64,000 nt of DNA from Punica granatum (GCF_007655135.1 NC_045131.1:15918001-15982000); one strand, 5' to 3'; positions 1-10,330 are shown, numbered from the stretch's first letter. Notes: generated by a model from the letters alone, not told the origin. Made by a program: numbers and translations.

Positions 1-446
1 TTAAATCTGCAGAGAATTGTAGAAGATGGACACAGTAGAATTTTCCAAAGCGACCGCAAATGACTTTAGTCTGTCCATGAAGTCGAAGAGAGAACGGACA
101 CCTTGTTTGGACTGCCTTTGATAGGAAATAAATTGCAGAGACAGCAGGCGATAAACGAAATTCCTTATTTTAACCTAAATAACAGTCGTCCTTCGAGGCA
201 ATATCGAATCTACTCTCATTCTTGCTTGAATTCAAAGGCCAATCAATCTTATGGAAGAGCCTGCTTGGGGTCGGATCTCATCCTACTGCTAAGTAGAATC
301 AACTGAGCCCATATAAACTTTTTGGAAAAGAATAAACTTCCTTGTGGCAAATTAAAAAGGGAAGAACAGCAAGAGAGAAGGTACTAATGACTAATTTGTC
401 TGCTGCACAAATTTAGGTTTTCACATTAAACAAGAAAATAAAAAAT

Positions 447-876
447 AAACTCTCAAAGCCACATAATCAGAGTTCGGGTTTAACGGGACAAGTCCGGGTG
501 ATCATTCCACCTTAATCTGCAAACCCCGATGATGACTACTACCACCTCACAAGGGATTGATGCATGCGCCAATGTGATAGTTCCAGCCACAGCAGGAAAT
601 CCTCAGAATTACAATTTGAGCTAGCTTATCCCACAGCGCGTGGGGGCAAGTAAATAAATACAAACTCTCAAAGCCACATAATCAGAGTTTCAGGTTTAAC
701 GGGACAAGTCCGGTGATCATTCCACCTTAATCTGCAAACCCCGATGATGACTACTACCACCTCACAAGGGATTGATGCATGCGCCAATGTGATAGTTCCA
801 GCCACAGCAGGAAATCCTCAGAATTACAATTTGAGCTAGCTTATCCCACAGCGCGTGGGGGCAAGTAAATAAATAC
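447..876. repeat. 215 bp tandem duplication
   Basis: Two adjacent copies (447-661 and 662-876) repeat at an exact 215 bp spacing and differ by only about three positions, mainly around the CGGGTTTAACGGGACAAGTC stretch. No coding potential is seen. The repeat lies downstream of the VPS32 gene on its transcript strand and is followed by a poly-T run near 939-953. The near-identity suggests a recent event. Confidence 0.9.
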
Positions 877-1192
877 CTGTAATTGCATAACAAACTCGAT
901 CAACTCTTAAGTGTAAAACATGCCTTCTTCATTACTTTTTTTTTTTTTTTTTTCCTTTTTCAATATCAAAGAAAAATCCGGAAAATAAAGAGATAAATAA
1001 CATATGTACTATGCTCAACATCAAGAGTGCTGTTGACTGCCACGGTTGAAGCCTGACTAGGAATCAGACTGTTATGGACTGTTAGACAGCAACTGGATCC
1101 TGGCCAGTAACAGCATATTGCTGCTATCCCCAACAGACAAGGATCCTAATCCATAAAGGTACATGCCAAAATGAAACAAATGAGTAACCTGC
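877..1192. other. 3' flank of VPS32, no separate gene seen
   Basis: This stretch holds a long T run (939-953) and then the probable 3' untranslated region of the minus-strand VPS32 gene, whose stop codon ends at 1193. I see no coding exon or RNA gene in it. Confidence 0.5.
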
Positions 1193-3452
1193 TTAAAGTG
1201 CCATCTCTGCTTGTAAAGCAGCAAGCTCATCTTCCTCAGCAGTTTGCTTCTGTGGCAGGACGAATAGGCCGTTGTCCAGCTGGAACATGCACTGGAGCTG
1301 CAGGGGCTGTAGTCGCAGGCTGAAGAAGCTGTTCTTCCAACTCCGCACTTTCAAGTTCTTCAAGTTCTGCTCTGCCTCCAATTCATCCTGACATTGCAAA
1401 CAAATTAAAATTTTCATTCTGGTATATTAAAACGTAAGTAGAAAACTGACGACAATGGAAACTGAAAGGGATAATGACCTCATCGTAATCAGCTGCAGCA
1501 CCAATAGGAGCTGATAATGCTTCCTGGATCTGTTTCATATTCTCCGTCTGCTCATTGATCTCATCCATAGTCTTGTCCACGTCATCGATATTCCTGTTAG
1601 ACAAAAGATTGTACTATTTAACCATCATTTTATGATTCTAAGCAACAGAAAAAACATGGCATGATTCATAGATTGGAGTGGAATATAATGCAGTGTTTAG
1701 TAGATAAAGTAAAACGTAACAGACACAGAATGAGGTTCAGAATAAGGGAGAAAAAAGTAGACAAACAACATACGTCGCTTTCTGCATTGCCTTCATTGCT
1801 GCTGCTCCAGTTCTCAAAGCATCGACTGTCTCAGTTGTAGCTTGGCTCCTTCCAACATGATCATCTGAAGAATTTGCGTATCGAACATTTCATTGAAGAA
1901 ATGAATCCTTTCAAGCGAGTCAATAAATGTCCCTTCACTTGTTGAAGGTGATGAAAGAAGAAAGGTACACTCACCTGATCATGAATGCGGAGCTGGAAGT
2001 TTCCAAGCTGCTCAACTTGCTGTTCATATAGTCTCTTCTTCTTTAGGCATTGTATAGCAGCTGTTAGAAATTGATAAACATCAGAACCAGTGTGCACATA
2101 GAAAGTTCAAAACATAAAAGAGGGGACTGCAGAACAGGGGAAATGAGAAAGAATTAAACAGCAATCAGATAAAGGAATGGTTTATCATCAAAGTGCTTAA
2201 GGTGAGATGAGCAATGATTGAAAGATACTTAAAGTTACAACTGACTATTTCAATATGAGATCCCCTAAACATAGTAAAAGATCTCAAGGAATGTACAATT
2301 CCATATTTTCAAATGCTTGAAATCCTGTAAATTCACATATATCCATTTACATTCACGAAGCTCGCAAATCAATATACTGGGGGAAGAACTTTCACCAAAC
2401 AGTCACAACCTCCAAATGCCGTATCAAGTTGTTACTGCAATGGTACTCTAGTTTCAAAACCTTTAGCATTCTTATGATTGGGTTATGAATGCCAAACAGG
2501 AAAGGTTTTCTTCAAACAACATCAGCACTAGAGTAATAGACACGGGCATGAAACTATTCCGGCAGTGTGTAAGAATCAGCAAACATACCCTTCTTGTTCT
2601 TCATTCTAGTGTACTCCTTGGCCCTGTTAACCTCTTCCGCAGCTTTCTTCATTAGTAGATTCTCCTTTTTCTCCAGCATTTCCAGTGTCTGTACAGTAAT
2701 AAGCAAGATATTTCAGCTGCATCAAGTACCACAAAGTACTGATAAAAGACTAAGAGAGAACAACTTTCATGAACTAAGATAAAGACTGTCAATTGCAGCT
2801 GAAATGTACAGACTCATATCTCCATACAACTGAAGAAATTGACTTCAAATGATCAAGAAATAGACCATCCCGAGAAGAGCCACTTTTAATTGAAAGAGAC
2901 TTCTTAACATTATATGTCCGCAAAGTAGGACACACTTGTGGTAATGCTCAGACAAAGCTCCTCCCAGATTGAGCAGCAAACAAATGATATAATCCACAGT
3001 AATGTATCTGACATTCTTTGTGATCTTCCCACCCAAATAAGCATATGATCAACGCTCAAACCTCACAGCAGTTTCGACAATATGTAACAAAGACTCAAGA
3101 TACTAATCCACCATGTAGTATGGAAAAAACAGTATTCTGCCAAACTACCCAACAGTAATCATCAACAACACAATCGAACCACTTCTATGCCACCCAAATT
3201 GCACAAAGGTTCAAACACCGACTTCTCACATGCCGGAGCAAATAAGCTTACTTCTGAGCCACCCAGCAGAAATGTGAGAACTTAACATTGAATTCCCACT
3301 CCGCCAATGAAGAACGTTGATCGTATTACCCAGAAATACAGACACAAATGCCAGCACAATCATAAAAGGAGCAACCGTACCTCGTTCAGCTTGTCTAACG
3401 TGGCAAGAGCACTGGGCTCCTGCTTAGGCTTTCCGAATATCCGGCTAATCAT
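1193..3452 (-). CDS. VPS32: ESCRT-III subunit SNF7/VPS32 (CHMP4 family), six exons, with three indels
   Basis: SNF7/VPS32 polymerises on endosomal membranes and drives membrane scission in multivesicular-body sorting. Coding exons by homology and GT/AG sites are 3381-3452, 2589-2688, 1975-2060, 1774-1864, 1479-1593 and 1193-1387. Exon 1 reads MISRIFGKPKQEPSALATL; exon 3 includes EQQVEQLGNFQLRIHDQ; exon 5 includes IDDVDKTMDEINEQTENMK. The C-terminus ends ELAALQAEMAL, the MIT-interacting (MIM1-type) helix, and intact length would be about 220 residues, normal for the family. Three lesions are visible. Exon 4 lacks one base near 1840 (GG to G after the EGAK codons) and soon meets a stop. Exon 6 has a five-base GCAGA duplication near 1365-1375 and lacks two bases near 1256-1262, so about 40 codons are read in a shifted frame before the true frame resumes. 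Between lesions the protein is almost unchanged, so either sequence errors or very recent inactivation is likely. The family call is firm; intactness is not. Confidence 0.9.
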
Positions 3453-3550
3453 GGTTGATTATTTACAATCAAAGCCCTTGAAATCCTGCGGTCGACAAAA
3501 ACCACACACTCAGCCACAGCAAGACACCACACCTCCATTTCTTCAACCAT
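3449..3550 (-). promoter_or_regulatory. Possible 33-codon upstream ORF ending in ATGA overlap with VPS32 start
   Basis: In the pyrimidine-rich leader of VPS32, an ATG at 3550-3548 opens a 33-codon frame whose TGA (3451-3449) overlaps the VPS32 ATG (3452-3450) as ATGA. If the transcript starts upstream of 3550, this uORF could limit or couple translation of the main frame. The transcription start is not known from sequence alone. Confidence 0.35.
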
Positions 3551-4079
3551 TGCCGACAAAAAACAAATAAACAAAAAAGAAAAAGAAAAAAGAAAAGACG
3601 ATCGTCCTTCTCTTCCATCGATTGCTTCCAAACGATCGGACGCAATGATTCTAATCAAACTTCAAAGACATTGAACAAGACATCCAAGCGGGTATGGCTT
3701 ACCGGTTAGAACTGGGAATGAATTGCGATCAGCGGGTGCGGCAGATCAATTTCTCTGAGGCGGGCAGCAGCGAAACGCTTCACCCATTGCTGAAACTGGG
3801 AAATTATAGCGATTGCTTTGGATTGCTTAGGCGTGTTGTCATGGGACGGGAGGGAGAACGGAGAAGGGGAGAGGAAGCTGCTTTAGCCCTCCTTACGCGC
3901 CGACTTCTTGTCTATTTTCTTATTTTTTTTGGGTATTATTGTTACCAGAGGTTACTATTAAAACCAATTGAAAACAGACTAGGCGGTCAATTAACTCAAT
4001 TTTAAAAAATAGATTGACGTAACTCGTCCATTTAACTGACAATCAATTTAAAACGATAGATTTCGCGTACACTCTTACT
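3551..4079. other. Probable VPS32 5' leader and promoter region
   Basis: On the minus strand 3553-3599 is a C/T-rich run typical of plant 5' leaders. Further upstream (3700-3960) there is GC-richer DNA with no recognisable coding region, then AT-rich DNA up to the MULE target site. No firm TATA box was identified. Confidence 0.35.
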
Positions 4080-4266
4080 TTAAAAATAGGGCAAATTGTA
4101 CTAGGTATCCAATGATTTTGTAATTTTGTCAAATCTATCCGTGGTACAAAAATTACCTAAAAAGAATTATGGTTCGCAAGTTGATTTAAATCTATCACGT
4201 TGTTACTATTTCCATTAAATATCATCAGAAAAGCTGATGTAGACGTGTTAAAGGGTTGACTAATTA

Positions 4267-4414
4267 TCAAAAGATGGTGTAGTGCACTGATACACGCCCT
4301 CGCTTATTGACCTAGAAGTCACATGTTCGATATCTAGTGGGACTAGCCGTACCCTTTTATTAATTATTTAGGATTTATTACTAGGCATTGAATCTCTTTC
4401 GTAATCGAAAAAAA
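4267..4414 (+). mobile_element. tRNA-derived SINE inserted in the MULE left arm
   Basis: About 148 bp absent from the opposite MULE arm. It has an A-box-like GGTGTAGTGCACTGATACAC, a B-box-like TGTTCGATATC and a 3' end TCGTAATCGAAAAAAA. It is bounded by near-identical 13 bp direct repeats, GGTTGACTAATTA (4254-4266) and GGTTAACTAATTT (4415-4427), as expected for LINE-type target-primed insertion. The same SINE sits at the same site in MULE copy 2, so it predates the duplication. Confidence 0.8.
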
Positions 4415-4570
4415 GGTTAACTAATTTAAAAAGTACCCCAAATTTTTCATATTTTAAAATTTATCCAAATCTCTCTCCCTTTCTCCTTCCTCCTCCCTTT
4501 TCTTGTTCTTCTTCGCCGGATCCTAACCCTAATTGTTGCCACCTTCTCCTTCGCCGCATCATCCTCGTAG

Positions 4571-5143
4571 ATGGCCTCAAAATATAAGATCACTATATAC
4601 CCATATTCCCGAACAAACTACTATGCCGGATTCCTCGGCGACGACGAAGACCTTGACTAGTCCGACGATGACGTCCTCGACGAGGACAATGCTAACTTCG
4701 CCTCGACCTCCTCTTATCCTACAATGGACAGGATCAGGAAGGAACTGAGGTTGGTCCGCTGCAAGAAAGAGGGCTTACGTGAAGCTTTCAAGCTCCAATA
4801 TAAGGAAATGGAGGAGCATTTCAACTCCATCACCAAAAACTTGGACGGCAAGCTCGACATCCTCGAGGAGAAGGACAAGGAACTGGGTTCGGTGGAGAGG
4901 AGGCTTGAGGAGTTGAGAAATGTGTGCACGGAGAAGGTGAAGGAGAAGGAGTTGTCTTTGATGGAGACCCAGCTCGAGGAGTTTGAGGCGATGTTGGCAT
5001 CGCCCTCGTCGAGGATGTCATCGTTGTCTACCGAGGGCGACGCGGCGAAGGAGGAGGCAGCGGCGACGGTTAGGGTTAGGATCCGACCGAAGAAGAAGAA
5101 GAGAAGTGAGGAGGAAGGAGAGAGGGAGAGAGATTTGGGGTAA
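4571..5143 (+). pseudogene. FRIGIDA-like coiled-coil gene fragment captured in MULE
   Basis: A frame opening MASKYKITIYPYSR at 4571 runs through an acidic DDD-rich stretch, meets one in-frame TAG, then continues open from the ATG at 4724 for 139 codons to 5143. The open part is highly charged and predicted coiled coil: KEMEEHFNSITKNLDGKLD, then EKDKELGSVERRLEEL, then a basic KKKKRSEEE tail. This pattern resembles the N-terminal coiled coil of FRIGIDA-like proteins, nuclear scaffold proteins tied to flowering and chromatin; that match is from memory of the family and is moderate. The start and stop both fall in the MULE terminal repeats, as expected for a captured host segment. The TAG is shared by copy 2, so it is old; copy 2 is further frameshifted. 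Whether it is expressed is unknown. Confidence 0.5.
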
Positions 5144-5356
5144 ATTTTAAAATATGAAAAATTTTAGGGTACATTTTAAATTGGTTAACCCCTTTAAACA
5201 ACCACTTCAGCTTTTCTGTCGATTTTTAACAAAAATAGTAATGGCGTGATAGATTTGAATCAACTTGCAAACTAGAGTTCTTTCTAGGTAATTTTTGTAC
5301 AATGGGATAGATTTGATAAAGTTGCAAAACCATGAGATACTTGGTGCAATTTACCC

Positions 5357-6138
5357 TTAAAATGACAATTTTGATGAAATAGCAATATATGTGTTGCCAC
5401 ATCAACTTATATGCAAATATGGCTTTTCTATTAATTTTTTAAAATTTGAAAAAAATATGGAAACAAGAAAATAAAAAGAAAAAAGATCGACCGTATCAAA
5501 AAAATATGCACGTTTTCGTTTGATAATCAAGAGATTTCAAGTATGATATTCGTTGTGAATTACTCGTGTCCCTCTATTAGTTACTAGCTTTTTTGCCCTT
5601 GCAATTCATGAGTTATTGTTTAGAGTGGTTATTTTTAGACAAATTTTTAATAGTTTTGACATTACTATTGAAATTTTCATTAAGTATTTTTATATTCTTA
5701 AATTGAAAGCATTAAAATATTGGTGCTTATAATAACAAATTCGGAATAATTGGAAATGAATTATAATACCAAATATAGATTAAGAAAATGATATTATAAT
5801 ACCAAACATATTACATTTTCTTAATATCAAATTTTTAAAAATTATAATAGATGACCTCCATATATTTTGTAAAAAAAAAGTGCAAATATTCTACTTTTAA
5901 TAATTTTTAAATAGATTTATCTGTTACTATTTCGAAAGTGTTTAATATTTAAACATACTTACTATATATAGTAGATTTTTCTTTTAGCTACTAATTACGT
6001 CGTCGAAAGTTTTCTACAAATATTTATTTTAAGAAATTTTATTTTTAATAAATAAATTAGAGATTATATATTTTAATTCAAGATGTGCTTGTATAAAAAA
6101 ATTATTAAGTATTTAATGATTTATATGCATTTAGTAAT
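5357..6138. repeat. AT-rich segment shared with 26727-27415
   Basis: This DNA to the right of MULE copy 1 matches the DNA to the right of copy 2 (for example GATGAAATAGCAATATATG and GCAAATATGGCTTTT in both). The duplication therefore covers MULE plus flank, roughly 2 kb. It stops at 6138, where an LTR-like start cuts into the motif GCATTTAGTAATTTAGTCCT that is whole at 27401-27420. No coding potential. Confidence 0.75.
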
Positions 6139-6500
6139 TGTTAGCACCCTATTTTGGTTCACCGGCTCTAGGGGAGGGGAAAATTGCCATTTTTGCCATC
6201 CATCGGAGGGAAGTATTTTGGCTAATTACTCGAACATTCACGACTTTTGAAAATGAGGCATTTTCCTAATTTAATGCCAATTTTACAATTTTTTAGAAAA
6301 ATACTCTACAGGACGTTTTCGGATTTCAAGTGCATCAACTCAAATTTTCAAAATCCGGAACAAAAAGTGGGGCCGAAGAATACCTTTTTTTTTGCATAAT
6401 ATGGATCCCCGAATTTTTCTGAGCACAATGGTGGCCCCGGATCATTTTTCAGACATCCAATTGAAAAGACGAGAATTTTAAGTTTTACGCACATCAAATT
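6139..6500 (+). mobile_element. 5' fragment of the large LTR-like repeat (R1)
   Basis: Begins TGTTAGCACCCTATTTTGGT and resembles the first ~370 bp of the copies at 14330 and 19634, including the CCGGCTCTAGGGG motif and the AATTGAAAAGACGAGAATTTT segment. It is cut off and joined to caulimovirid-derived DNA near 6500. Confidence 0.65.
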
Positions 6501-8468
6501 CTAGTTTTTGAAGCTTGCGAAGGGTCTTCTTCTTCCATCTTCTTTTTCTTTTTTCAGATGGCTTAGAAGCGGAAGGAACCTGAGTAGGAGGGGTTTCATA
6601 CACCTCCTTCTTTTTTTCCTGTCTCCGTCTAATTGCCTCTATAGCCTGTCTCGCCTTTTACCGTAATTCCACTCGGAGGAGCTGTGGTTCTTTACTGGGT
6701 TCTCTTGATGAGTGCATTGATGGTGTCTCTCAACCTTGCTATCAAGCTAGTTGACTCTAGTTGTGAGTGAGTCCACTTTAGTTCCAATGGAGGAAAGGAC
6801 ACGGTTTTGAGATACCGCGTTCTCGGACTACCAGTTGAGGACAACCTCCCTGGAGGTGACAGACTTGGGTTTCCCCTTTCATCACGACTGGTTGGATTTG
6901 AAACTTTGAAGGCATAAGTATGTCTCCCATCGCCATCGGTAAATTGTCCCAATTGGGGGAACTGCTCTTCGTAGCTTGGCGAGGTTGGGTAGAACATACA
7001 GGCGGGAGCTGCTTGTGGAATAGCAGCTATTTCACCTTTCTACTCCATCTTGTGGACGAGCCTCTCAGTGATGGAGGGTGCCACCATGTTCTTGAGATAG
7101 TCTCGAATTTTTTTGGGATTTTCCTGCTTCTGCTTCCTAACCCACCTGAGAGTGGGCTTGTAGTAGGGTAGCACCTTTTTTCTTCTGGAAAGTCGATAAA
7201 CCTGAATCTGTATCCGTGTCTAGCTTGGGATCTGTGTCCTTCTTAGCCTCCTTAGTGCAAAGAGGTTCTTTCCGCTTCTTTCTGTAGCAAACATCGTAGT
7301 GCCATAGTCACAGATGTCCCAATAATAGTTTTCTCCCCGTGGTTCGCGGAAGAAGTACACTGGCATCCCATCACTCATAAATAAGAAAATGGATGGCATC
7401 TGCTTCTGCACCTCTGGGTTGTCACGTAGCCCTTCATCTTCTGGCTACATCATCATCATGGTTTGGAACATCGGAGGAGCGGATGGCTCTAGGTTCTAGA
7501 TAGGACGGTGGTCGAAGGAGATTACGACCTTTCCGTCAAGCTTTCATCCAAACTTTGGCTCTAAGGACTATATCGGCCAAGCGTTTTAATGAAGACACTC
7601 GTATTTGGTAACCTAGTTCTCCGAAAGCAGCTTCATTAGTTCGGCTCTGGAGATCTGTCGAGGAACATGGACGCAGGTGGGAGCGTTCATGGAGTCCACC
7701 AAGATGATAAGGGCCTCTTCGAACCTTGAAAAAAAGAGATTCAAAGTGTGGTTTTGGGCTCGGTAGGCCATATGGTAGTGAAGAGTTGCCACTACGGAGT
7801 CTTGAACCTGGGGAGCTCAGGTGATTTGGAGCTGGACCTTGAGAGCCGTTAGTAAATGCGGATCTGAGATAGCTATGTTGAAATTGGAGAAGAGGGTGAC
7901 AAAGACTGTCCCCGCATTAAGGGTAGTCCCTATCGTCCTTATGCAGACATGTTGATACTCCAGAAATCTGGTGTCCAGCAGGACCATGCGTGCCACGATT
8001 GACAAACCCTTCCTGCCATGATAACTGAGGGCATGTCGAATTGCGCTGAAGTGTAGGTGAGTGTATCCCTGAGAGATCTACTATCGTGGGAACTCTTGAG
8101 GGATCTAGAGGGTCACAAACTGTTCAGCTTTCCGAGGCCTGAATAAGATGCTGGTCAAACCTCGTGGACTGTACATATTCCTTGACCCGGTGAGGGGACT
8201 GGCGGATGAGCTGACGGATGCTCTTAATATGAGAGAAAGTAGGTTGTTTAGTGAATGTTGTGTATGGGTTGATGAGAAGGAGATCAGTGGAGGAAATCTT
8301 GTCGTCCTCACTGAGGTAAGATGCCTCATAGAGGACGTCTAACTTGCTTTCGAAAGACTTTCGATAGGGAGTCTCTACGGAAAGGGTAACGTCTATAATT
8401 GAAGGAGTACGGGCTGAAGAGGTAGTCATACTAAGTGAACTCTGGACGTCAGGATAAGAGTTCTTCAA
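6501..8468 (-). pseudogene. Endogenous caulimovirid: movement-protein region and downstream, decayed
   Basis: Read on the minus strand this shows several broken open stretches in order: 8468-8124, 8005-7817, 7411-7220 and 6997-6692. They are separated by stops and frameshifts. Position just downstream of a tRNA-Met-type primer-binding site and a pararetroviral promoter, together with residue patterns such as the TTLNAGTVFVTLF and SDPHLLTALKVQ blocks, fits the viral movement-protein region that leads the main ORF in this family. No intact viral protein is encoded. The 3' side ends at the R1 fragment. Family assignment is good; the exact genus (florendovirus-like) is inference. Confidence 0.65.
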
Positions 8469-8641
8469 TAATTCAACAAAACCAGGCTTTGATACCGAAA
8501 GACTTCCCGTAGAGAGTCTCTATGGAAAGGGTAACGTCTATAATTGAAGGAGTAGGGATTGAAGAGGTAGTCATGGTAAGTGAACTCTGGGCGTCAGGGT
8601 AAGAGTTCTTCAATAATTCGACAAAACCAGGCTTTAATACC
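8352..8641. repeat. 145 bp tandem duplication spanning the viral PBS
   Basis: Two units (8352-8496 and 8497-8641) repeat at 145 bp spacing with about 90% identity; both contain GGGTAACGTCTATAATTGAA and AACCAGGCTTT. Each unit carries the primer-binding-site-like segment and the first codons of the viral main ORF, so this fossil has two PBS-like sites. Confidence 0.85.
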
Positions 8642-8642
8642 A
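8624..8642 (-). promoter_or_regulatory. tRNA-Met primer-binding site of the endogenous pararetrovirus
   Basis: On the minus strand this reads TGGTATTAAAGCCTGGTTT, close to the initiator tRNA-Met complement TGGTATCAGAGC that primes reverse transcription in caulimovirids. It lies about 400 nt downstream of a TATA box and just upstream of the movement-protein frame, the expected order. Confidence 0.65.
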
Positions 8643-8995
8643 ATTCTAAGTGAGGTTAGGGAAATGCAATATGATTAATGACATAAGCCCAGAGGAATCT
8701 GTGACCATGCGCCTTAGCGAGCTTCAATGCCTCTCCTGGGCAACATGATCAAGCATGCACTCCGTCACAGACCCAGAGAGCTTAAACCTTTAATACTAGT
8801 GATTCCCTAAAATTACCTCTGATTGCATATCTAAGCGATGCTCTTTCTGATGTGCAGAATCCTCATACGAGGCAAGCACATAGTATACTTGAAGTCAACT
8901 CCTGGTATTGAAAAGCTATATCGAACCCTAAGAACCCTTAGCCCAAAAGAGGGCGATTTAACAGAACATGGAGAGAGTATTTGCTGAAGAGGGAT

Positions 8996-9050
8996 TTTAT
9001 TCAGCTTTTTCTGATCTGACTACAATTGAGGGGCGAGCTCACATTATATA
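8996..9050 (-). promoter_or_regulatory. Pararetroviral promoter with TATA box and nearby poly(A) signal
   Basis: On the minus strand CTATATAATG gives a TATATAA box (9050-9044). An AATAAA lies at 9001-8996, about 45 nt downstream. A promoter shortly followed by a poly(A) signal in the terminally redundant leader is typical of pararetroviruses. Activity is not shown. Confidence 0.55.
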
Positions 9051-9225
9051 GACTAAGCTCAACGTTATAAGACAAACACAACAACCAGATATTTCTAACA
9101 GCCGACAGGATTGGCTGATGATCAAGGACTAATTATGACCGACACAAAAGGACAATGGCTCGTGGCTGCTTACAGCTAATAAACACAACTTTTAATAAAG
9201 CATACATGAAAAATACTATTATGGT
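9051..9225 (-). other. Viral intergenic region upstream of the TATA box
   Basis: This stretch between the TATA box and the hAT-like element has no open frame. It is taken as viral upstream regulatory sequence because it continues, across the hAT target-site duplication, into the viral DNA at 10331. Confidence 0.4.
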
Positions 9226-10330
9226 CAAGGTTGCCAGAATCGGTCGAGGGTCATAAAGTCGTGAATCATAGAATCGTATTGTGAATCGTAAGATTCTACT
9301 TGTAATTAAAAAAAACATATATATATGTATCATATTTTCCTAAGGAAAAAAGTCAATTCTTGTATTAAAAAAAAGACAAGTTCTTTGTCATGCATATATA
9401 TATATATATGTATCAAAAAAATAAAAATAAAACTTAAAGAAAAAAAGAATTAATTTTTACAAAATCAAGAACAAGGAAGCTAATACAAGGAAACCCTCCA
9501 AGGAACAAGAAGACAACATTCATTCATTAATTTATTCATAGTTTGTCGCATTTTCTTGCTCTTTGCTTACGGCTTTGGTCATTCATTTGCAGAGTCTCTC
9601 TCTTCCCCTCCCCCAACAACGCACAGAGCTCCGAGCCCCTCCCCCTCCCCCGCCCCCACCACCACCCTTCTTCTCTCCTCATTAGCTAACAAAAACCAAC
9701 CCCAAAAAGAAATCCTTTCCCCTTCACCGAAAGACCCAATTCTGTCTTCTTCTTTCTTTATTCAATTCATTCAATCTCTCTTACTATCATTCTTGCCTTT
9801 CTTGTTTCAATTGAATCTAGGGGAAGGATTGAGGAGGGACAGGGCAGCAAGAAGAAAGGGAGGACAAAAGGGCAACAGGAAGAAGTTCAAATCGCAGAAT
9901 TGCGAAAGCTTCAAGCTCGGACCGTCGGAGGATCAGGGCAAAGTTAGGAGAAAGGGGAAAATAGGCACTGGCAACACAAGAATAAATCACGAAGCTCGGA
10001 CCATCGGAGACTCGGAGGATTAGGGCACAGTCGGGGAGAAAAGGGGAAATGCCGGAGAAGAAAAAATGGAAAAGAGAATGAAAAAAAAGTGTTGGGCTCA
10101 GGACCAATAGGCTGGGCTTCGGCCCGACTCTGGCTTAGCCTTCGCTTGAGGGCCCGAATCTAGGCTGGGCTTCACCCGAGTCTTGGCTGAATCCGGAATC
10201 GCAGAATCGGCCCGATTCCGCTATTCACGGCCCGATTCACCAGCGATATTACATTTTTCGACTTAGCCCATTGAATCGGAATTGTTTAACCCCCCTTGAA
10301 TCGATTCGAATCACGATTCTGACAACCATG
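9226..10330. mobile_element. Non-autonomous hAT-like DNA transposon (1105 bp)
   Basis: Termini are CAAGGTTGCCAGAATCG (left) and, inverted, CATGGTTGTCAGAATCG (right), 15 of 17 matching. It is flanked by a perfect 8 bp direct repeat ATTATGGT (9218-9225 and 10331-10338), the hAT target size. There is no transposase. The interior includes a C-rich plus-strand stretch (9556-10023) open for 155 codons with low-complexity Ser/Pro content, an internal direct repeat built on AAGCTCGGACC-TCGGA, and GGGCTTCGGCCCGA repeats; I do not call it a gene. The element splits the endogenous virus, so it is younger than the viral insertion. Confidence 0.88.

Larger units (their letters stand above)
4089..5356. mobile_element. 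Non-autonomous Mutator-like element (Pack-MULE), copy 1
   Basis: Long terminal inverted repeats start GGGCAAATTGTACTAGGTATC (left, 4089) and end in the complement of GGGTAAATTGCACCAAGTAT (right, 5356). The arms match over about 300 bp each once a SINE in the left arm is discounted, and include the CTCTCTCCC-rich inner part. The left flank is TTAAAAATA (4080-4088), the 9 bp target-site size expected for Mutator. The right flank here is a decayed TTAAAATGA, but the right flank of the second copy (26727-26735) is an exact TTAAAAATA. No transposase is present. The core carries a captured coding fragment (4571-5143). Confidence 0.85.

Noticed and set aside
1..446. Open frame 103-306 as a gene
   Set aside because: Short, with no domain, conservation or splice context. 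Nothing else is recognised in 1-446.
530..600. GATGATGACT resembling a C box, suggesting a C/D snoRNA in each 215 bp unit
   Set aside because: No D box (CTGA) or terminal stem lies at the right distance on that strand.
4267..4414. tRNA-like boxes as a possible functional tRNA gene
   Set aside because: No cloverleaf can be built, and an A-rich tail with direct repeats shows a SINE. The same reasoning applies at 25661 and 31441.
9556..10023. 155-codon open frame inside the hAT-like element
   Set aside because: Ser/Pro low complexity and no recognisable domain; kept only as part of the transposon.
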